A stretch of 64,000 nucleotides of DNA from Blastocatellia bacterium AA13 (lineage in GTDB: Bacteria; Acidobacteriota; Blastocatellia; UBA7656). Position numbers and translations under genes: made by a program. The DNA lies in the NCBI GenBank assembly GCA_003222245.1, contig QHVH01000024.1, positions 36,749-100,748 of the forward strand, given 5' to 3'. Positions 8,655 through 17,695 of this stretch are shown in pieces. Every line of letters begins with the position of its first letter. Position 1 is the first letter of the stretch. The notes under the pieces were generated by a model that did not search any database, was not told the DNA's origin, and saw nothing but the letters and a program-made list of their open reading frames with translations.

Positions 8655-9623
8655 CTACGCGGTCATCCGGCTCTGAACGAAGTTCCGAAGAACGACATCT
8701 TCAAATCGCTCGGTCGTACTCAGCAGCGTGTATCCTATTCCCTTCCCGCGACAAAATGTCTCGAGATCCGTAGTATATTCGGCCAGCTTCGCCTTGTACG
8801 CCTGCATAGCCCTGCCGTCTATCGTGATTTCGCACAGCTCGCCGGTCTCCGAATCGACGAGCGCGTAGTCACCCGTTATAGCCGGCGCTAGCTCGTCGGC
8901 TGCCAGCACCTGAATCAGGTTGATGTCGAATCCGTCATACCTCAACAGCTTCAACTCTCGTCTGAAATCGCTCGAATCAAAAAAATCAGAGACGACGAAC
9001 ACTATACCGGCTCGGGCCGTGAGTTGATGATAGCGCCTCAACGCCGAAGCCAAATCAACAGGTCGGCCGGCGCTCTCAACGCGAGAACCATGGGCACTAT
9101 CAATGTGAGGACGGTGCGAACTATCGGCGTGCTCCGGTTGGTCCGAGCCGATCGATTCGAGAAACGAAAGCAGCGCCATCATATGGGCCCGGCCGCGCTT
9201 TGCCGAAATTCTGCGAAGCGATTCGCCTCCGAAAACAGTCAGGCCGACCATATCGTGTCCAGCGCTTGCGATGAATGCCAAACACGCCGCCGTCCTACAG
9301 GCGAAATCAAACTTGGTCGCTTCGTCATCGAAGCGCATCGACTTGCTGCCGTCTATGAGCAGATCGACCCGAACATCCTCTTCCTCGACGAACTGCCTGA
9401 GCATAAGCCGTTCAAGCCGCGCGTAGATATTCCAATCAACATGTCTGAAGTCATCTCCGGCTTCGTACTTGCGAAAGTCCGCGAATTCGACCGACGCGCC
9501 TCGTCGCGTGGAGCGGCGTTCTCCTCGCGTCGCGCCCGGGAAGGCCCGACGAGCCAGAATTCGTAGCCGTTCGAGTTTCCTTAGAAACGAGGGGTCGAGA
9601 AATTTCGACTTGGGTGAGGCCAT
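8655..9623 (-). CDS. DUF58 domain protein
   Basis: DUF58 protein of 322 residues. The hallmark region RKYEAGDDFRHVDWNIYAR lies in the first quarter and a VWA-like fold follows (VDLLIDGSKSMRFDD resembles a MIDAS start). No membrane segment is obvious. I chose the ATG at 9623, which gives MASPKSKFLDPSFL and starts 7 bp after the MoxR stop; the longer frame overlaps moxR. DUF58 proteins are regularly encoded next to MoxR ATPases, and the pair is thought to act as a chaperone-like assembly system for envelope or metal-dependent complexes; the actual client here is unknown. Confidence 0.88.
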   Translation of the reverse strand: MASPKSKFLDPSFLRKLERLRILARRAFPGATRGERRSTRRGASVEFADFRKYEAGDDFRHVDWNIYARLERLMLRQFVEEEDVRVDLLIDGSKSMRFDDEATKFDFACRTAACLAFIASAGHDMVGLTVFGGESLRRISAKRGRAHMMALLSFLESIGSDQPEHADSSHRPHIDSAHGSRVESAGRPVDLASALRRYHQLTARAGIVFVVSDFFDSSDFRRELKLLRYDGFDINLIQVLAADELAPAITGDYALVDSETGELCEITIDGRAMQAYKAKLAEYTTDLETFCRGKGIGYTLLSTTERFEDVVLRNFVQSRMTA

Positions 9624-9630
9624 GGTGCGC

Positions 9631-10656
9631 TCAACTTCGAGCAACGCGAGTGGAGAGATCGGACACGGACTCAACCACGTCGTCCAGGAGCGCATCGGTC
9701 GCAATGCCGTCGGCTTCGCCTTCGAAGTTCAGGATAATCCGATGCCGCAACGCGGGTTTGGCGCCTTCGATAATATCCGACGTACTCACATTGAATCTGC
9801 CGGCGAGCAGCGCTCGCGCCTTGGCAGTGAGCACGATCGCCTGCGCGCCTCGTGGACTCGCGCCGAACCGAACATATTTATTTATCGAGTCAGGAGCGCC
9901 CGGCGTGGACGGATGAGTGCGAAGCACAAGGTCGACCGCGAGCCCCTCGACGTGCGGCGCGATTATCACCTCGCGCGCGAGTTTTTGCATATCGAGAAGC
10001 TCTTCGGGAGAGAGTACACGGCTCGCGTGCGGCGTAGACTCCGTCGTCGTGCGCCGCAGCACCTCGATCAAGCCTTCGCGAGAAGGAGCATTGATGACGA
10101 GTTTGAAGATGAAGCGATCCAGTTGAGCTTCGGGCAGCGGGTAGGTGCCTTCCATCTCGATGGGGTTCTGTGTCGCGAGCACGAAGAATACGCCGTCAAG
10201 CTTGTGGGTAGCGCCGCCGACGGTCACCTGCCGTTCCTGCATCGCTTCAAGCAGCGCCGATTGGGTCTTTGGCGTGGCGCGATTTATTTCGTCCGCGAGA
10301 AGGAGATTCGTAAACACGGGTCCGGACTGAAAGCGAAACAGCTTTTCTCCGGAGTCGCCTTCAATTATGACGTTAGTCCCGACGATGTCGGCCGGCATCA
10401 GATCCGGAGTGAACTGCACTCTCGCGAACCGGAGATCCATCGTCTCGCCGAGGGTGCGCATCAGCAGGGTCTTTCCCAATCCGGGGACCCCTTCCAGGAG
10501 CACGTGTCCGCCCGCGATAAGCGCAAGAAGCGTCTGTTTGACGATGGCGTCCTGGCCTACTATTACGCGGCCGAGCTCGGAAGTGAGCGATTCGAATTTT
10601 TGCGCGTAGGAATCAACGCGATTCTTGATGTCTCCTAATGATTGCGAGGTGTCCAT
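9631..10656 (-). CDS. MoxR family AAA+ ATPase
   Basis: MoxR-type AAA+ ATPase of 341 residues. Walker A is GVPGLGKT (about 56-63), Walker B LLLADEIN (about 117-124), with sensor-type ATQNP further on. MoxR ATPases are chaperone-like and pair with DUF58/VWA proteins, as here: the DUF58 gene follows by 7 bp. Upstream lie a DinB-like gene and a large membrane coiled-coil protein, downstream pgsA. The cluster suggests a membrane or envelope maintenance role, but no client can be named. Confidence 0.93.
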   Translation of the reverse strand: MDTSQSLGDIKNRVDSYAQKFESLTSELGRVIVGQDAIVKQTLLALIAGGHVLLEGVPGLGKTLLMRTLGETMDLRFARVQFTPDLMPADIVGTNVIIEGDSGEKLFRFQSGPVFTNLLLADEINRATPKTQSALLEAMQERQVTVGGATHKLDGVFFVLATQNPIEMEGTYPLPEAQLDRFIFKLVINAPSREGLIEVLRRTTTESTPHASRVLSPEELLDMQKLAREVIIAPHVEGLAVDLVLRTHPSTPGAPDSINKYVRFGASPRGAQAIVLTAKARALLAGRFNVSTSDIIEGAKPALRHRIILNFEGEADGIATDALLDDVVESVSDLSTRVARS

Positions 10657-10670
10657 TATTATTCAAACAG

Positions 10671-11153
10671 CTACCAGGACATCTTGAGCCGCGCTATGTC
10701 TTTCATCTGTAGCAGGTGGTTGAGATCGTGTTCCTTCTGCATGACCACGAGCTGCTCTACGCTCAGAGGGCCGGTTCGTTCGTGCATTCCGGCTCGATCC
10801 CACTGATCGGGCGGGAGTGATTCCAGCAATGTAATCGACTCTTCTCGCAGCTGCTTGAATTCGGTGAGGACCGCGTGCGCGTCCTGATTCAAATAATCTC
10901 CTTCGGCGGCGGCGCGGTTTTGATCCATTTCCTGGAATACGGGATTCTGCTCGGTGATGAATTTTTTATAGCGGACGACGAACGCGATACTCTCAGAGTC
11001 TCGCAGATGACATATGAGCTCGGTCAACGACCACTTGCCGGGGATTGGGCTCCAGCGAAGCGACTCCGCATCGAGATCACGAAAGAGATCGGCTATTTCG
11101 TTCGGCAGCGATTTCAGGTTCCAGATGAGTCTGTCTTTTTCACGCTGATCCAT
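10671..11153 (-). CDS. DinB-like (DinB_2) protein
   Basis: Four-helix-bundle DinB/YfiT-like protein of 160 residues. The metal-ligand histidines expected of the fold are visible: one in HLRDSE (about residue 49) and two in HDLNH (about 141-145). Relatives include bacillithiol or mycothiol S-transferases and many of unknown function. It sits inside the MoxR/DUF58 operon, 9 bp after the upstream gene and 14 bp before moxR, so it is co-transcribed, but nothing shows a functional link. Substrate unknown. Confidence 0.82.
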   Translation of the reverse strand: MDQREKDRLIWNLKSLPNEIADLFRDLDAESLRWSPIPGKWSLTELICHLRDSESIAFVVRYKKFITEQNPVFQEMDQNRAAAEGDYLNQDAHAVLTEFKQLREESITLLESLPPDQWDRAGMHERTGPLSVEQLVVMQKEHDLNHLLQMKDIARLKMSW

Positions 11154-11162
11154 GATGTCTCT

Positions 11163-13220
11163 CTACTGCTTCTTCTTTGCATCCGGGTTTATCGAGTCAA
11201 AATAGTTAGTGACCAGCGAGCGCATGTTCGCCGGCACCCGGCTCCGTTCGACGGACTGTTCCGCCTCGCGTCGATAACGGGGATACACATCCGTGTACGG
11301 CACTTTGGAAGGCGCCGCGCCGGGCTTAGCATTTGTGTATAGTATCTCGCCCTTACGACCACGAGTGGGCTTGAGAGATTCCTTTGGCGCGCCCTGTCGA
11401 GCGATGGGAGATTGCTTCTTCTGATCGTCGCTGGCCGAGGCCCAGGGGTTCACTTTTTTGCCGCCCCTTGCGCCGCCGGCCGTATCATTGCCTTTGCCCT
11501 GATCGCCAAATTCCTTTTGCAGATCCTTGATCAGACCTCCGACCATCTGCCGGACATCGCGGTTCTCCATCATCATCTCGCCAGTCGCTTTCAGTTCGTT
11601 CAGAAGCTGCTCCTGTCCCTTGAGCGCCTGAGCCAGTTGTTCGATCTGTTCGGGAGTAATCTTAGAAGCAAGTTCCTCAGCCGTCTTTCGAAGCTGCTCC
11701 GATTGCGCGATCTTCGCGAGATCTTTTGCGAGCGATTCGGCGCTCTTCCGAATCTGATCGAGATCGCCTTTGCTCAACTGATCCGCACGCAATTGCGCGG
11801 CCTTCTTTAGCAGTTCTTCCGAGAGCGCGGGAGCGAGCTTATCGGCATTCTTCGCGGCGAGATCCGCGGCCTTTCCGACAACTTGATCCGTGAGCGGGTT
11901 GCTCTGATCGCTCCCGGCGGCGTCAGGCTTTGAGGGGTTCTTGTCAACGGCCTGATTTCCGGCCGATGCATCCCTGGAATCAGCCGCGCCGGTCACGGGC
12001 GGCTTCGTTTGGTTGCCTTCTCGCCGCGCCTGCTGCTCTTTCGTTTCGCCGGCTTCGGCCTTCGCCGAAACGTCGCTCTTTTTAGCCGAGCCTAAAGAGT
12101 CCCTTTTGTCGGATGCTGTATCCGTTTTAGCGGAGTCTCCTCGATCATCTCTCTTTGACACTGTAGCCGGCTTAGCAGACTCGCTTCTGTCATCCTTCTT
12201 AACTGACCCATCCTGCTTTCTGGCTGAGCTATCCTGCGACTCGAGTTGCTTTGCCTGAACGGATTCAGGCTGGCCCTTCTCGCCCTTCTCATTCCCGGCC
12301 GCGTCGGGCTTCGGAGTGGATTTCAGGGCGGGTCGAAGACTGCGCTCGGCGAGCCCGACTATTTCATCCGCGCGTGTCTGCTTCAGTGCATCGTTCCTCT
12401 CGCGAATGCGGTATTCCAGCACGTTGAGTTTCTTTAACGCCTCAGCCTGGACTTGGGCTACATCGCGTCGCCTGGCGGGATCGGCGGCCATTTCTTTAAG
12501 GCTTCGGCCAATCTCGCGCTGCTCCGTGGCCAGCTTCGCTGTTTCAGTAGCGGGGTCGACCTGGCTTTGAATGCGTTCGGACGAAGCTTCCAGCCGAGTG
12601 CCCGCGGCTTCGACGGCGGCGAGGCCGCTTTCATCGGCCGGTGTTAGCACGACGGGCCGAATAGAAACTGCCGCGATAGCAAAAAGGGATGCAATAAGCG
12701 CCACGGCCGAAAGGCCCGCGGCCTCGAAGCACCTGATGGACTTCGCGAAGCTCGGCGATCGATACGGAACCACGTCGGCGGGTTTCACGCCTTCGATTCG
12801 GCGCGCCGCATCCTCCACCAACGCCGATTCAATCGCACTCAACGGCTGATCGCGATCAAGAACGTTTCGAGCGGAGGTGATTCGATCTTCCAGACCTAGA
12901 GTGCGATCTATTTCGAAAGAGCTGTCGCAATGAGCGATGTGCAAGCCGGAAGCGCAGCCGCGTCTACGCCGGTGAACCAACTCAACGACTCCCGCCAGCA
13001 GGAGCGCCCCTCCCACCAGCGCAATCGCAATTGTCCGTCCGCTCAGGCGGCTCAACGCGGAGCTGAACCCGGGTGTCAGTCTGATCAGAACCGCGCCTAT
13101 CAACGATCCGAGCGCAATGCCGGACAGCACTAACAGAAGAGTGTCCTGGAGCGCGAGCAGTTTCAGGCGACGCGCTACTCGCGTTTCTACATTTTTGATT
13201 GTAAGGATTGCTTCTTCCAA
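11163..13220 (-). CDS. Large membrane-anchored protein, Ala/Lys/Asp-rich, DUF4175-like
   Basis: Unrecognised 685-residue protein. Two hydrophobic segments lie near the N-terminus (LLALQDTLLLVLSGIALG and TIAIALVGGALLLAGVVEL) and a third near 160-185 (LSAVALIASLFAIAAVSI). The rest is highly charged: a helical region around 200-300, a low-complexity Lys/Ser/Asp linker (about 300-430) and a long Lys/Glu/Leu coiled-coil-like stretch (about 430-560). The organisation resembles DUF4175-type proteins encoded with MoxR, but the assignment is tentative. The start is TTG at 13220, 21 bp after the permease stop. Probably a periplasmic structural or scaffold component. Confidence 0.72.
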   Translation of the reverse strand: MEEAILTIKNVETRVARRLKLLALQDTLLLVLSGIALGSLIGAVLIRLTPGFSSALSRLSGRTIAIALVGGALLLAGVVELVHRRRRGCASGLHIAHCDSSFEIDRTLGLEDRITSARNVLDRDQPLSAIESALVEDAARRIEGVKPADVVPYRSPSFAKSIRCFEAAGLSAVALIASLFAIAAVSIRPVVLTPADESGLAAVEAAGTRLEASSERIQSQVDPATETAKLATEQREIGRSLKEMAADPARRRDVAQVQAEALKKLNVLEYRIRERNDALKQTRADEIVGLAERSLRPALKSTPKPDAAGNEKGEKGQPESVQAKQLESQDSSARKQDGSVKKDDRSESAKPATVSKRDDRGDSAKTDTASDKRDSLGSAKKSDVSAKAEAGETKEQQARREGNQTKPPVTGAADSRDASAGNQAVDKNPSKPDAAGSDQSNPLTDQVVGKAADLAAKNADKLAPALSEELLKKAAQLRADQLSKGDLDQIRKSAESLAKDLAKIAQSEQLRKTAEELASKITPEQIEQLAQALKGQEQLLNELKATGEMMMENRDVRQMVGGLIKDLQKEFGDQGKGNDTAGGARGGKKVNPWASASDDQKKQSPIARQGAPKESLKPTRGRKGEILYTNAKPGAAPSKVPYTDVYPRYRREAEQSVERSRVPANMRSLVTNYFDSINPDAKKKQ

Positions 13221-13241
13221 AGCCGCCTCTGATCGCGCCGC

Positions 13242-14072
13242 TTACACCCAGTTTCTGGCGTTTCGAAGCCGGCGCAAGCTCAAGTAAAGACTGGAAATCA
13301 TCAGCAGGAGATAGAATACCACCTGTGAAAGCCAGATCGGAACACTTCGCAGCCACACGTTATTCGGCATAGGAAAACCGGGAATCAGCGATGCAACAGC
13401 CGCGAACGGGTTGGTCCTGAGAAGTAAAAACGTCACGTTGATGAAGGTGCTCGACGGACCCCCGGTGAAGCTCGCCGACAACGCGGTGAAAAACAATGCC
13501 AGCGCGGGCATCGCCGCTACCAGCACGATGACCGTCAGAATGCTCACCAACTGCGACACTACGCTTCGCTTGATCAATGTCGACCAGAGAAAGCTGAACG
13601 AGCAGTAAGTCACGCCCTGAACGATCATGATCAGGTATGCGATGGCAATGTCTCCCATCGAAACGCCGCCCATTGAATAGGTCAGGCTTATCAGCGGAAC
13701 CGAACCGAACAGAGTGAGCAAGAGATAGGAGAGAGCGGCTCCGACTTTGCCGAACAGAATCGTAGTCGGCTTGGCGAGGGAGACAATAAGCAAATCGAAG
13801 GTCTGCTGCTCGCGCTCAAACGACACGGCGCTCGCGGAAAACGTAGGCGCGATCAGACAGATTAAACCCATCTGAACGTAGATCAGCACGGGAGTCAGCA
13901 CGATTCCTGCCTGATTCACCAGGGTCGCCGGGGCGTTCTTAGACAGCACAAGATAGATCAGGCCGACGATTATGCTGAGCAGCGTGACATATCCGGTCAG
14001 GACAAGGAACGCCCGCATCCCCCGCATTCGCGAGCGCATTTCTTTGATCAGAATTGGATTCGAGAATCTCAT
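13242..14072 (-). CDS. ABC transporter permease (ABC-2 type)
   Basis: Integral membrane permease of 276 residues with about six hydrophobic segments, typical of the ABC-2 family. It begins MRFSNPILIKEMRSRMRG, a common N-terminus for these exporter permeases. It lies 9 bp downstream of its ATP-binding partner. The substrate is unknown; the neighbours (a large secreted membrane protein upstream, MoxR/DUF58 downstream) suggest a role in envelope biogenesis rather than import. Confidence 0.88.
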   Translation of the reverse strand: MRFSNPILIKEMRSRMRGMRAFLVLTGYVTLLSIIVGLIYLVLSKNAPATLVNQAGIVLTPVLIYVQMGLICLIAPTFSASAVSFEREQQTFDLLIVSLAKPTTILFGKVGAALSYLLLTLFGSVPLISLTYSMGGVSMGDIAIAYLIMIVQGVTYCSFSFLWSTLIKRSVVSQLVSILTVIVLVAAMPALALFFTALSASFTGGPSSTFINVTFLLLRTNPFAAVASLIPGFPMPNNVWLRSVPIWLSQVVFYLLLMISSLYLSLRRLRNARNWV

Positions 14073-14081
14073 ATCGATAAT

Positions 14082-15008
14082 TCAGGCAACCGCGCCGCGG
14101 GTTATCTTCAGGAAAATGTCTTCAAGATCGGCGCTCGCCGGCGTAAAGGCGGTCAGCCTGACGCCGCGATTGATCAGATACTCGAGCACCTGATCGACAT
14201 CGTCCGTCGCACCGGTGAACTCAGCGTGCACGACGCGGCCGTCCGAAGTCGCTCGGGTTATGTCCTCGCGTTCTTCAAGCACCTGAATCGCCGCAAGCGG
14301 GTCGCCTTTAACCGTGATCTCGATGACTACGTTGCCGGAGAGAGCGGCGGTGATTTCGTCGATCCGGCCCGCCGCCAGCATCTTTCCGCGTTCGATGATT
14401 CCTATGGAGCTGCAAAAGTCGGCGAGCTCGGTGAGAATGTGCGAAGAGACGAGAATCGTCTTGCCCATCCGGCAAAGCTCGCGAATAAGCTCGCGAATCT
14501 CTATGCGAGCGTGCGGATCGAGCCCCGAAGCGGGCTCATCGAGCAATAGCACGTCGGGATCGTGCAACAGTGTTTTTGCCAGACAGAGCCGCTGCTTCAT
14601 TCCGCGAGAAAGGCTCATTACCTGGGCGTTGTATTTGATCGTGAGATCGGTAAGCTCGAGAACGTCGTTGATGATCCCTTTTCTTCGCGACGGTTCGACT
14701 TGATAGAGCGCGGCGAAATAATCGAGGTACTCCCACACCAACAGGTCTTCGTATACGCCGAAGCTATCGGGCATGTAGCCGATGATCCGCCGAACCTCTC
14801 TAGGCTGCCGGACTATGTCGAAGCCCCCGACGCTCAACGTTCCCTCGGTTGGAAGGCTGAGCGTCGCCAGCATTTTGATCGTCGTAGTCTTGCCCGCGCC
14901 GTTCGGACCGATAAACCCGAATACTTCTCCCTTTCCAATCTCGAGGTTGACAGCGTCAACCGCGGTGAAGTCTCCGAAGGTCTTGGTCACGTTTTCGATC
15001 TTGATCAT
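14082..15008 (-). CDS. ABC transporter ATP-binding protein
   Basis: Single-domain ABC ATPase of 308 residues. Walker A is GPNGAGKTT (about 34-42), the ABC signature LSRGMKQR (about 132-139), Walker B VLLLDEPASGLD (about 152-163) and the switch His in VSSHILTEL. The extra 80 residues at the C-terminus are usual for drug/lipid-export-type (CcmA-like) ATPases. It pairs with the ABC-2 permease that follows after 9 bp. A 17-bp tandem repeat lies just upstream of its start. Confidence 0.92.
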   Translation of the reverse strand: MIKIENVTKTFGDFTAVDAVNLEIGKGEVFGFIGPNGAGKTTTIKMLATLSLPTEGTLSVGGFDIVRQPREVRRIIGYMPDSFGVYEDLLVWEYLDYFAALYQVEPSRRKGIINDVLELTDLTIKYNAQVMSLSRGMKQRLCLAKTLLHDPDVLLLDEPASGLDPHARIEIRELIRELCRMGKTILVSSHILTELADFCSSIGIIERGKMLAAGRIDEITAALSGNVVIEITVKGDPLAAIQVLEEREDITRATSDGRVVHAEFTGATDDVDQVLEYLINRGVRLTAFTPASADLEDIFLKITRGAVA

Positions 15009-15009
15009 T

Positions 15010-15043
15010 GTGAACTCTCAAGCTTCGTGAACTCTCAAGCTTC
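15010..15043. repeat. Perfect tandem 17-bp duplication
   Basis: GTGAACTCTCAAGCTTC occurs twice in a row, 15010-15026 and 15027-15043, in the gap upstream of the ABC ATPase gene. No function is apparent; replication slippage is likely. Confidence 0.8.
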
Positions 15044-15098
15044 GCGAAAAGCAGAGCCGCGAGATTGATCTCGCTTACGCTCGAATTTCGCGTCCCCC

Positions 15099-17309
15099 TC
15101 AAAGATGAATCAGGTAGAGAGTCTTGCTTTTTCTGCGCACCGAACCGTGGAACTCAACGTTGATTGGGCTCGCGTCGCTAAAACCGACAAGTATCGGCCG
15201 GCTCGCCCGCTTCTGCGCGCCGCCCATTTGAGTATTGGCTCCGCTCGGACCGGCGAAGCCGGCGACTTCAGCAACCGAGTCGAGGCGCTCTTCAACATCA
15301 CCGAAGATCTTGCTCTCGGTATCGTCGGTTCCCAACTTCGGCCGATACCAGTTGGAAAAGGTGCTGGGCGAGGGCCTCGCAATCTCGATCTGTTTGCTCT
15401 CCCCCGGCAGCAGATCAAACAGGTCGGAAGTTCCAGCGGGAGTGAGCACAACTGCCTTGTTGAAAGCGGCGGCTGAAAGATTCCTCACCGCGATTGTCGA
15501 ACCGCCGCCCACCTGTTCAATGGACACCAGCGGCTTCGCTCCGTCGCGCGCGCTTCTCGTGTTCATCAAGCCGTGCGTCCACTTGTTCATCTCGACCCGG
15601 AGGAGATCGCCTGCCGATGCGCGCTCTACTTCGTATGGATCGGATGACTGATTATTGGCTTCATTGAGGACGGTATCGTGGCCGGGAAAGCTGATTTCGT
15701 GCGTGCCCTTTGAGTTGGGACTGAAGAGCAGGGCCCCGCTCGTTCGCTCGATGCCCTCCGGCTGATACAACTCAACGACCGTTGTCTCCGCTTCGGTCGA
15801 GTCCCAGCCGCGACTGAATTGCGCGAAGGTGACTCCCGCGGCTGTAAACAGAATGACGACGGCGGGAATCGTGAGCCACGCGAGATCCAGCTTCTTGAGC
15901 AATCTGAGAGCGATGTAATTCAAGGGGCCGACGCTGACAATGTAAAAGAGAAGAAAGAACAGAAAGTAAGTTGAGGAAAGCGGCTCAATTCCCGCGAGCT
16001 TGAAAAGCGAATCCTGAAGTCCGCCGTGATTGCTTCTTCTGCCGCCCATCCACGGCGGCGTGCGCCTCGCGTTCGCTTCGGCGGCCGGCAAAAGGAGATC
16101 GTTCCACAAAGCCTTGCTGCCGGACCATGATCTGTATGGATTGAGCTTCGGATTGACAGCTACAAATCGCACGAGACCCGAGCCGTAAGAACGCTCCGCC
16201 GCCAGCGGTTGTTCGAGAGTGCCCATCAACAATGAAGAGCCGGAACGAAGGCCTGAACTCATGATCAAGATCGCGTCGCTCGTATCGAATCGGCCGTAGG
16301 CGGCATTCAACTCGCTCAATGAGCCGACTGTCGCGTTTCCTTTCAAATCAACCGGCGACAAGTCATCCAGTCCCGTAGAACGGAGACCGACTACATCGGC
16401 GCCTCCCGTGATAACCAACAAGCCGCCGCCGGCAACCCATAAGCGCAGAGCGCGCGCTTGATCGGCGGTCAACTGGCCCAGCGGCCGATCTCCCAACACT
16501 ATCGCGCTCAGCGCATCGTAAGAGACGGTGTCGCGCGGCAGATCTTCGGTTTGTATTACGATAGGCTGCGCTCCCGCTGGTTGTTGCTGGCCGAAGCCGC
16601 GATTCCTGCCCCGTGAAGGCGGGGCCGCGGGCTCGATCGGTGTATCCGGCTCTCTCGGGGATTGATCGCCGCCGGCGGTAGACGCCTTGAATGGCTCACG
16701 ACCGGCGGGCCTTCCGAGTTGCGCTGAAGAAATAACGTTTAGAGTTGCCGAGTCTGAATCGACTACCGCGATGTCGAGCCTGTCATTCCAGCCGAAATTC
16801 TGTCGCTCGATTTTTACCGACGTTGCTGCTACGACCGAGCCGTCCCGTCTCACGAGGGAGACCTCGGGATCCTTCTGCGACGAGTTGAGGAACACGGGAA
16901 GCTCGTAGTATTGCCGCGAGCCTGACGGCAGTTGAACTTCGGTCGAGAATTCCCTTCCCTGCGGACCGTTCGGGTATTCGCTTCGAATGATCAGCTTGCC
17001 CGAGACCGGTTCCGCGTCATTGGCGAGTGAGACTCTGAAAGGAACCCAGCCGCCGACGTAGTTATTAACAGCAAGTCCGCCGAAACCGGCTTTGACGGAT
17101 AGGTCGACGCCCTTCATTGCGGGCCTTGTTTCAGGCTCTTCCGACTGTGCGTGCAGGCTTGGCCAAAAGGCGCTTGAGAGCAGGATCGCAATGCCGGCAA
17201 GCCCCCCGACCCTTCGAAGGAACGGGCTCCTAAAGAGCCGCGAGCTCGTTGAGAGCGACATCGCCGATCCCACTCCGCGGACCTTCTTTGACTGATCGCG
17301 TGTTGTCAT
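15099..17309 (-). CDS. Large exported membrane protein of the ABC/MoxR locus
   Basis: Unrecognised protein of about 736 residues. A hydrophobic signal-like segment (GLAGIAILLSSAFWPSLHA) follows a basic N-terminus and a cleavage site is plausible at SLHAQS. The middle is hydrophilic with Pro/Gly/Arg-rich linker (PPSRGRNRGFGQQQPAGAQP). Around residues 460-520 lie two strong membrane segments (YFLFFLLFYIVSVGPLNYIA and LTIPAVVILFTAAGVTF). A part resembling a GATase-like/VWA-associated fold in the middle (LRLWVAGGGLLVITGGADV) is seen in proteins encoded with MoxR-DUF58. The ATG at 17309 is my choice among three; 17384 and 17261 are possible. Confidence 0.72.
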   Translation of the reverse strand: MTTRDQSKKVRGVGSAMSLSTSSRLFRSPFLRRVGGLAGIAILLSSAFWPSLHAQSEEPETRPAMKGVDLSVKAGFGGLAVNNYVGGWVPFRVSLANDAEPVSGKLIIRSEYPNGPQGREFSTEVQLPSGSRQYYELPVFLNSSQKDPEVSLVRRDGSVVAATSVKIERQNFGWNDRLDIAVVDSDSATLNVISSAQLGRPAGREPFKASTAGGDQSPREPDTPIEPAAPPSRGRNRGFGQQQPAGAQPIVIQTEDLPRDTVSYDALSAIVLGDRPLGQLTADQARALRLWVAGGGLLVITGGADVVGLRSTGLDDLSPVDLKGNATVGSLSELNAAYGRFDTSDAILIMSSGLRSGSSLLMGTLEQPLAAERSYGSGLVRFVAVNPKLNPYRSWSGSKALWNDLLLPAAEANARRTPPWMGGRRSNHGGLQDSLFKLAGIEPLSSTYFLFFLLFYIVSVGPLNYIALRLLKKLDLAWLTIPAVVILFTAAGVTFAQFSRGWDSTEAETTVVELYQPEGIERTSGALLFSPNSKGTHEISFPGHDTVLNEANNQSSDPYEVERASAGDLLRVEMNKWTHGLMNTRSARDGAKPLVSIEQVGGGSTIAVRNLSAAAFNKAVVLTPAGTSDLFDLLPGESKQIEIARPSPSTFSNWYRPKLGTDDTESKIFGDVEERLDSVAEVAGFAGPSGANTQMGGAQKRASRPILVGFSDASPINVEFHGSVRRKSKTLYLIHL

Positions 17310-17384
17310 CTGGTATCTGTGTCGGGTCTCCGCCGCAAGAAAATCGGCGGTGCGTCTATTGGTTCGTTCACTATACAATCCCAC

Positions 17385-17695
17385 TCACATACGATTCAAT
17401 GCCTCTAAAGTTCCGGTCAGAACCCTGAGCGAATAGACAATACAAACCTGGCAGCCGTTTGAAATTGTTCGGCGATAACGCGCGAACGTTCTCGTTACAT
17501 CCGATTTACGCAACAATATGGCGTCGCTCATATGGCGTCGCTCATCTTTACAAATCTTCATTGAACAGATATGGTCACGTCGTTCTCATCTGTCGTATTC
17601 CGCCGTCTAGTCTCACTATTAGTAACAATCTCGGGCGGCGAGTGACACAATTCATTTCCTTCGTCCCACATGCGCGTCTTGAAGGAGAAGAGATT
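17385..17695. other. Intergenic, divergent promoters; 14-bp tandem duplication
   Basis: Gap between a leftward gene and the TIR gene. It contains ATGGCGTCGCTCAT twice in tandem (17518-17531 and 17532-17545). An open frame begins at 17459 and joins the TIR frame, but its residues look non-coding. A strong ribosome site (GAAGGAGAAG) precedes the ATG at 17696 by 5 bases. Confidence 0.6.

Noticed and set aside
17459..17695. 80-codon N-terminal extension of the TIR gene
   Set aside because: No motif, and a strong ribosome site lies before the later ATG at 17696.
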